A DNA stretch of 64,000 bases from JAJAZB01 sp964244295 (GTDB lineage: Bacteria; Bacteroidota; Bacteroidia; Cytophagales; Spirosomataceae): NCBI GenBank assembly GCA_964244295.1, contig CAXTIG010000030.1, forward strand, positions 1 through 64,000. The letters run 5' to 3'. Below, piece after piece: positions 59,569 to 64,000 of this stretch. The notes beneath the pieces are model-generated. The model was not told the origin of the DNA and ran no database searches. It saw only the letters and a list, made by a program, of their open reading frames with translations. Made by a program: the position numbers and the translations under genes. Every line of letters begins with the position of its first letter. The stretch's first letter is position 1.

Positions 59569-60357
59569 ATGAACCCCCTCACCCTCGTCAAAATCGGCGG
59601 CAACGTCATCGACACTCCCGCCGCCCGGCAGCAATTTCTGACCCATTTCGCCGCGCTGGAGGGGGCAAAAATCCTCGTCCACGGTGGGGGGAAAATCGCC
59701 ACGCAGGTGGCCGACCAACTGGGCGTGGAAACGGTGATGATCGAAGGCCGCCGCGTGACCGACCAGGCCATGCTCGACGTGGTGACGATGGTCTACGGCG
59801 GGCTAATCAACAAGCAACTCGTAGCCGCCTTGCAAGCCCTCGGCTGCAACGCGCTGGGCCTCACCGGGGCCGATGGCGGCGTGATTCGGGCAAAAAAACG
59901 AACCGGCTGGGCGCACGATTACGGCTTCGCGGGCGACGTGGAAGCGGTGAATGCCTATTTTCTCGAAACCCTGCTCGGTCAGGGCCTCACGCCGGTGTTC
60001 GCCCCCCTCACCTACGACCCCGCGCTGGCCTCCATGCTCAACACCAACGCCGACACCCAGGCCCAGGCCGTCGCCGTGGCGCTGGGCGGAAAATTCGCCG
60101 TGAACCTGGTATATTGCTTTGAAAAACGTGGCGTTCTCGCCGACCCTGACGACGATAGTTCGGTGATTTCCTCGCTTAACTCCGCTGAGTTTGACGCGAT
60201 GAAGGCGAGTGGGGCCGTCCACAAAGGCATGATTCCCAAACTCGAAAATGCCTTCGCCGCACTGCGGGCGGGCGTGGCCCGCGTCACGATTTGCCACGCC
60301 GCCGAACTGCAGCAGGCGGTGGAAGGCGGCGCGGCAGGGACGACGTTAATTTTTTAA
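59569..60357 (+). CDS. argB: N-acylglutamate kinase
   Basis: Phosphorylates N-acyl-glutamate, the second step. 262 residues of the amino-acid-kinase fold: LVKIGGNVID (5-14), KILVHGGGKIATQVADQLG, GRRVTDQAMLDVVTMVYGG, LNTNADTQAQAVAVAL and GAVHKGMIPKLENAF. The short form without N-terminal extension is usual for enzymes that are not Arg-inhibited. The ATG at 59569 follows the repeat. Confidence 0.94.
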   Translation: MNPLTLVKIGGNVIDTPAARQQFLTHFAALEGAKILVHGGGKIATQVADQLGVETVMIEGRRVTDQAMLDVVTMVYGGLINKQLVAALQALGCNALGLTGADGGVIRAKKRTGWAHDYGFAGDVEAVNAYFLETLLGQGLTPVFAPLTYDPALASMLNTNADTQAQAVAVALGGKFAVNLVYCFEKRGVLADPDDDSSVISSLNSAEFDAMKASGAVHKGMIPKLENAFAALRAGVARVTICHAAELQQAVEGGAAGTTLIF

Positions 60358-60361
60358 AAGA

Positions 60362-60427
60362 ATGCTCCATGTTCAATGTTCAACGTCCAATTAAAAAATT
60401 GAACATTGAACATTGAACATGGAGCAT
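60362..60427. repeat. Short-period palindrome (ATTGAAC type)
   Basis: The right half is ATTGAAC repeated in tandem (period 7); the left half is its imperfect complement. The same word family is at 5776-5871. Confidence 0.78.
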
Positions 60428-60442
60428 TGAGTATTCTTTTCA

Positions 60443-61423
60443 ATGCCTTCACTTTCTACCAAAACTCTCGAAGCCGCCCTCCTGGGCTTTGCCGTGGGCG
60501 ATGCCCTCGGCGTGCCGGTCGAGTTTCGCCACCGCTCCGAACTCCGCCGTGACCCGGTGAAGGACATGCGCGGTTTCCAGGTGCATTGCCAGCCGCCCGG
60601 TACCTGGTCGGACGACTCGGCGCTGAGTTTTCAACTCATCGAAAACCTCATCGAAGGCTACGATCCCGAAAAACTGGGCCAGCGCTTCGTAGGCTGGTAC
60701 CTGCGGGGTGAATGGTCGGCGCACGGCATCTGTTTCGACATCGGCATTTCAACCAGCAACGCGCTCCGTCGCATCGACCAGGGCATCCCCGCGCTGAAAG
60801 CGGGCGAAAACGGCGAATACAGCAACGGCAACGGCGCGCTGATGCGCATCTGGCCGCTGGCCTTTTCGCTGCTGAACGAACCGGCGTTGAGCGTCCGCTA
60901 CCGCTGGATTCGGGAGGTGTCGAACCTCACCCACGGGCACGTCCGCTCGGCCATCGGCTGTTTGCTGTACGTCGAAGTGCTGCGGCACTTGCTGCTGGGG
61001 CTGGAAAAACACGACGCCTACCAACTGGCCCGGGCCGAAACGAGCGCGTTTCTAATTCCCCTGCCCACGCCCGCCGACGAATTGGAGTTGTTTCGCCGGG
61101 TGCTGGACGGAAACATCGCCGAATTGCCCGAAACCGAAATTTACTCCTCCGGCTACGTCGTCCACACGCTGGAAGCGGCCCTGTGGTCGTTTCTGACGAC
61201 GAACACTTACAAAACCGCCACGCTCCGCGCCGTCAACCTCGGCGACGACACCGACACCGTCGGGGCGCTGACGGGCGTGCTGGCCGCCGTCACCTACGGC
61301 ACGACCAGCATCCCCGCCGCCTGGCGTAAAGTCCTGGCCCGCCCCGACGACATCCGCGAGTTGGCCGGGCGGTTTGCCCTTTTTTTGACAAAAAATAACG
61401 CACCCGCCCGGCTGTCATCCTGA
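60443..61423 (+). CDS. ADP-ribosylglycohydrolase family protein (DraG/ARH-like)
   Basis: 326 residues. Metal and substrate motifs of the all-helical ARH fold are GFAVGDALGVPVEF (15-28), TWSDDSALSFQL, NGNGALMRIWPL and NLGDDTDTVGALTGVLAAVTYG, all with the needed acidic residues. Members remove ADP-ribose from arginine or other residues, or hydrolyse related ribosides. It sits inside the arg cluster between argB and the argE-like gene. Whether it has a regulatory link to arginine or nitrogen is unknown. Confidence 0.88.
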   Translation: MPSLSTKTLEAALLGFAVGDALGVPVEFRHRSELRRDPVKDMRGFQVHCQPPGTWSDDSALSFQLIENLIEGYDPEKLGQRFVGWYLRGEWSAHGICFDIGISTSNALRRIDQGIPALKAGENGEYSNGNGALMRIWPLAFSLLNEPALSVRYRWIREVSNLTHGHVRSAIGCLLYVEVLRHLLLGLEKHDAYQLARAETSAFLIPLPTPADELELFRRVLDGNIAELPETEIYSSGYVVHTLEAALWSFLTTNTYKTATLRAVNLGDDTDTVGALTGVLAAVTYGTTSIPAAWRKVLARPDDIRELAGRFALFLTKNNAPARLSS

Positions 61424-61527
61424 GCGCAGCGAAGGACCTCGTTGGGATTCCGAACTGTCGGCGGGAGGCTATCGGCCAATTGCTCGGTAGTCCAACGAGG
61501 TCCTTCGCTGCGCTCAGGATGACAGCC
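61410..61527. repeat. Inverted repeat related to GTCATCC family (GAGCGCAGCGAAGG variant)
   Basis: Perfect 36-bp arms 61410-61445 and 61492-61527 share the GGCTGTCATCC start and the CTCGTTGG end with the elements at 21510 and 28278. The left arm covers the end of the ADP-ribosylglycohydrolase gene. Confidence 0.9.
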
Positions 61528-61543
61528 GGAGTGGAAAATTTTT

Positions 61544-62620
61544 ATGACCCCAACCCACCTCACCACCCTCAGCACCGACGCCATCGCGTTGCTGAAGAAT
61601 TTCATTGCCACGCCCTCGTTCAGCCGGGAAGAAGACCGCACCGCCGACCTCGTCGCCGAGTTTTTTCACGAAAGAAACCTGCCCTACCGCCGGAAAAAAA
61701 ACAACCTCTGGGCCAGAAACCAGCACTTCAACCCCGACCTGCCCACCATCCTGCTCAACTCGCACCACGACACGGTGAAGCCCAACCGGGGCTGGACGCT
61801 CGACCCCTTCCAACCCCTCGAACAAGAAGGCAAGCTCTACGGCCTCGGCTCCAACGACGCGGGCGGCTGTTTGGTCAGCCTGCTGGCGACGTTCTGGCAT
61901 TTTTTCTACCGGACGGACTTAGCCTACAACTTCGTCGTCGCCGCCACGGCAGAGGAAGAAATTTCGGGCACCGAGGGGTTGGAACTGCTCGTGCGGGAGG
62001 CCGATTTGCCGCCCATCGACTTCGCCATCGTGGGCGAACCCACGCAGATGCAACTCGCCATCGCCGAAAAAGGGTTGATGGTGGTGGATTGCATCGCCCA
62101 CGGAAAATCCGGCCACGCCGCCCGCGATGAAGGCGAAAACGCGCTTTACAAAGCGCTGGACGATATTTCCTGGATTCGCGGCTACCAGTTTCCCAAAGTC
62201 TCACCCGTGCTGGGACCCGTGAAAATGACGGCCACCATCATCACGGCGGGTAGTCAGCACAACGTGGTGCCCGACCGTTGCCAGTTCACGGTGGACGTGC
62301 GCGTGACGGAGCAGTACACGCTCGAAGAAGTGCTGGAAACGATGCGGGAAAACCTGAAATCGGAACTCCAGCCCCGCTCGGTGCGGCTGCGGCCCTCGAG
62401 CATTCCCGCCGACCACCCCATCGTGCGGGCCGGGATTTCGCTGGGCCGAACCACCTACGGCTCACCCACCACCTCCGACCAGGCCCTCATCGACTGCCCC
62501 TCGCTCAAACTCGGCCCCGGCGACTCGGCCCGCTCGCACACGGCGGACGAGTTTATTTTTCTGGAGGAAATCGAGGAGGGGATTGGGTTGTATGTTGAGA
62601 TGCTGGAGAAAATTGTTTGA
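61544..62620 (+). CDS. argE: M20-family N-acylornithine/citrulline deacylase, ArgE-like
   Basis: 358-residue zinc peptidase that removes the acyl group from N-acylcitrulline, as needed after ArgF'. Metal ligands: HHDTVKPNRGW (His, Asp), the GLGSNDAGGCLVSLL loop with Asp, TAEEEISGTEGLELL (catalytic Glu and metal Glu), IVGEPTQMQLAIAEKG and a late His in RSHTADEFI. Its position between argB and argH supports the role. Confidence 0.88.
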   Translation: MTPTHLTTLSTDAIALLKNFIATPSFSREEDRTADLVAEFFHERNLPYRRKKNNLWARNQHFNPDLPTILLNSHHDTVKPNRGWTLDPFQPLEQEGKLYGLGSNDAGGCLVSLLATFWHFFYRTDLAYNFVVAATAEEEISGTEGLELLVREADLPPIDFAIVGEPTQMQLAIAEKGLMVVDCIAHGKSGHAARDEGENALYKALDDISWIRGYQFPKVSPVLGPVKMTATIITAGSQHNVVPDRCQFTVDVRVTEQYTLEEVLETMRENLKSELQPRSVRLRPSSIPADHPIVRAGISLGRTTYGSPTTSDQALIDCPSLKLGPGDSARSHTADEFIFLEEIEEGIGLYVEMLEKIV

Positions 62621-62628
62621 ATTTAACG

Positions 62629-62720
62629 GGGCGGGTCACCCTGAGCGGAGTCGAAGGGTGTGCGGCTGGTCAGCGCTGGCCCACCGCACACCCTTCGACT
62701 CCGCTCAGGGTGACCCGCCC
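62629..62720. repeat. Inverted repeat, GACTCCGCTCA family (copy 4)
   Basis: Perfect 37-bp arms 62629-62665 and 62684-62720; loop CTGGTCAGCGCTGGCCCA. It fills the gap between the argE-like gene and argH. Confidence 0.9.
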
Positions 62721-62728
62721 AACCACCC

Positions 62729-64000
62729 ATGAAACTCTGGCAAAACGACCGCTCGCCCATTTCCCAAAAAATCGAAGCTTTCACCGTGGGCCGCGACCGG
62801 GAGTTTGACCTCCAACTCGCACCCTTCGACGTGCTCGGTTCGCTGGCCCACACCCGGATGCTGGCTGCCGTCGGGCTGCTCCCGGCGGACGAACTCGCCG
62901 CCGTGCAGCGCGAACTGAAGGCCATTTTTCGGGAAATCGAAGCGGGTACTTTTACGATTGACGACGGGGTCGAAGACGTGCATTCGCAGGTCGAGTTGCT
63001 GCTCACGCAGCGGCTGGGCGAGGCGGGCAAGAAAATCCATTCGGGCCGCTCGCGCAATGACCAGGTGCTGGTGGATTTGAAACTCTTCGTCCGCGCCCGC
63101 CTGCACCAGGTCGTGGAAGCGACCCGGCGGCTGTTCGACCTGCTCATCCGCCGCAGCGACGAACACCGCGCCGACCTGCTGCCCGGCTACACGCACCTGC
63201 AAATCGCGATGCCCTCGTCGTTCGGCCTCTGGTTCGGGGCCTGGGCCGAGGCCCTGGTGGACGACACCGAAATGCTGCTGACGGCCTACAAACTTTCCAA
63301 TAAAAACCCCCTGGGTAGCGGGGCGGGTTACGGTTCGTCCTTCCCGCTCGACCGCCGACTCACCACCGAATTGTTGGGTTTCGACACCCTGCATTTCAAC
63401 GTGGTGTACGCCCAGATGAGCCGGGGGAAAACCGAACTCGTGGCCCTCACGGCCCTCAGCCAACTGGCCGGCACCCTGGCCCGGCTGGCGATGGACGTGT
63501 GCCTGTACAACTCCCAAAACTTCGGTTTCCTCAGCCTCCCCGACGACCTCACCACCGGCAGCAGCATCATGCCGCACAAAAAAAACCCCGACGTGGCCGA
63601 ACTCCTGCGGGGCAAGTGCAACCGCCTCCGCGCCCTGCCCACCGAGGTGCAATCGCTACTGACCAACCTGCCCAGTGGCTACCACCGCGAGATGCAGTTG
63701 CTGAAGGAAATCCTCTTCCCCGCCTTCGACGAAATTCTGAACTGCCTCGACGTGACGGAGTTCATGCTCGAAAACATCTGGGTGAAGCAGAACCTGCTCG
63801 ACGACCCGAAGTACGATCTGTTGTTTTCGGTGGAACGGGCCAATAACCTCGTCGCGCAGGGCGTCCCCTTCCGCGAAGCCTACCAGCGGGTAAAAGACGA
63901 AGTGCAGGACGGCACCTTCGACGCCGCGCCTTTTCGGAACGGACTGGCCCATACGCACGAGGGCAGCCTGGGAAACCTGAACAACGCCGAAATCACGGCG
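62729..64000 (+). CDS. argH: Argininosuccinate lyase (3' end beyond the window)
   Basis: Last step of arginine synthesis: cleavage of argininosuccinate to arginine and fumarate. 424 codons are visible with no stop. Motifs: KIHSGRSRNDQVLVDL near residue 100, GYTHLQIAMPSSFGLW and the signature GSSIMPHKKNPDVAELLRGK near 275, including the catalytic Ser of the fumarase/aspartase superfamily. Family length is about 440-470, so only a little is missing. Confidence 0.95.
   Translation, partial: MKLWQNDRSPISQKIEAFTVGRDREFDLQLAPFDVLGSLAHTRMLAAVGLLPADELAAVQRELKAIFREIEAGTFTIDDGVEDVHSQVELLLTQRLGEAGKKIHSGRSRNDQVLVDLKLFVRARLHQVVEATRRLFDLLIRRSDEHRADLLPGYTHLQIAMPSSFGLWFGAWAEALVDDTEMLLTAYKLSNKNPLGSGAGYGSSFPLDRRLTTELLGFDTLHFNVVYAQMSRGKTELVALTALSQLAGTLARLAMDVCLYNSQNFGFLSLPDDLTTGSSIMPHKKNPDVAELLRGKCNRLRALPTEVQSLLTNLPSGYHREMQLLKEILFPAFDEILNCLDVTEFMLENIWVKQNLLDDPKYDLLFSVERANNLVAQGVPFREAYQRVKDEVQDGTFDAAPFRNGLAHTHEGSLGNLNNAEITA

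Noticed and set aside
1..64000. CRISPR array
   Set aside because: The many repeats are palindromic, few per family and widely spaced; there are no regularly spaced direct repeats with unique spacers and no cas gene.
1..64000. tRNA or rRNA genes
   Set aside because: No segment with a tRNA T-loop plus matching acceptor stem, and no rRNA-like stretch, was noticed while reading both strands; a covariance-model scan was not possible here.

Overview
The window reads as chromosomal DNA of a high-GC member of the Bacteroidota, most likely order Cytophagales. The reasons are a PorW/SprE-type lipoprotein and a C-terminal sorting-domain fragment of the type IX secretion system, the Bacteroidota-type N-acylornithine carbamoyltransferase route to arginine, long AtpB with a signal-like N-terminus, many carbohydrate-active enzymes with signal peptides, and promoter-like TTTG / xAnnTTTG pairs. 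No rRNA, tRNA, CRISPR array, transposase or prophage was seen. Genus cannot be fixed from this window.

Layout. 1-5.9 kb: broken T9SS cargo end, PBP1A, PorW lipoprotein, small orphan antitoxin-like gene. 5.9-10.7 kb: ATP synthase genes atpZ-[DUF4440]-[DUF1835]-atpI-like-atpB-atpE-atpF-atpH, without atpA and atpG. 10.9-19.4 kb: an orphan short CHC2/Toprim primase, a D-aminoacylase-type amidohydrolase, a class A beta-lactamase-like protein, an MscS channel, a mannonate-dehydratase-like enolase-superfamily protein, an M13 peptidase. 19.6-36.2 kb: a rhamnogalacturonan/pectin side-chain degradation region (PL11 lyase, two GH105 hydrolases, RhaT rhamnose symporter, NodB deacetylase, GH39, GH106, GH95, and one large unassigned glycosidase-like protein) with no SusC/SusD pair. 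36.9-38.7 kb: an AT-rich island with a secreted Gly-run/Cys-rich protein and a tiny membrane protein. 38.7-50.6 kb: an MG2-plus-TonB-plug protein, proB-proA with two small genes between them (one broken), two tandem Tat-signal aminotransferases followed by a Tat-signal flavin amine oxidase, an Rpn-type nuclease, and a secreted Hint-domain protein. 50.7-64 kb: aat, divergent from an arginine biosynthesis cluster: GNAT acyltransferase - membrane protein - argG - vapBC - argC - argD - argF' - argB - ADP-ribosylglycohydrolase - argE-like - argH (cut by the window end).

How the genes work together. The pectin region would release and cleave unsaturated rhamnogalacturonan oligosaccharides outside the cytoplasm and import L-rhamnose through RhaT. 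The arginine cluster holds almost the whole route from glutamate to arginine; residue 90 of ArgF' is Ala rather than the Glu of acetylornithine enzymes, which points to succinylated intermediates. A 31-codon reading frame with seven Arg codons lies between a promoter-like site and the first gene of the cluster and is a candidate attenuator leader peptide.

The most striking non-coding feature is that most intergenic gaps hold a long inverted repeat. At least six sequence families occur, several with conserved loops and compensatory stem changes, and in the arginine cluster seven successive gaps each hold a different hairpin family.
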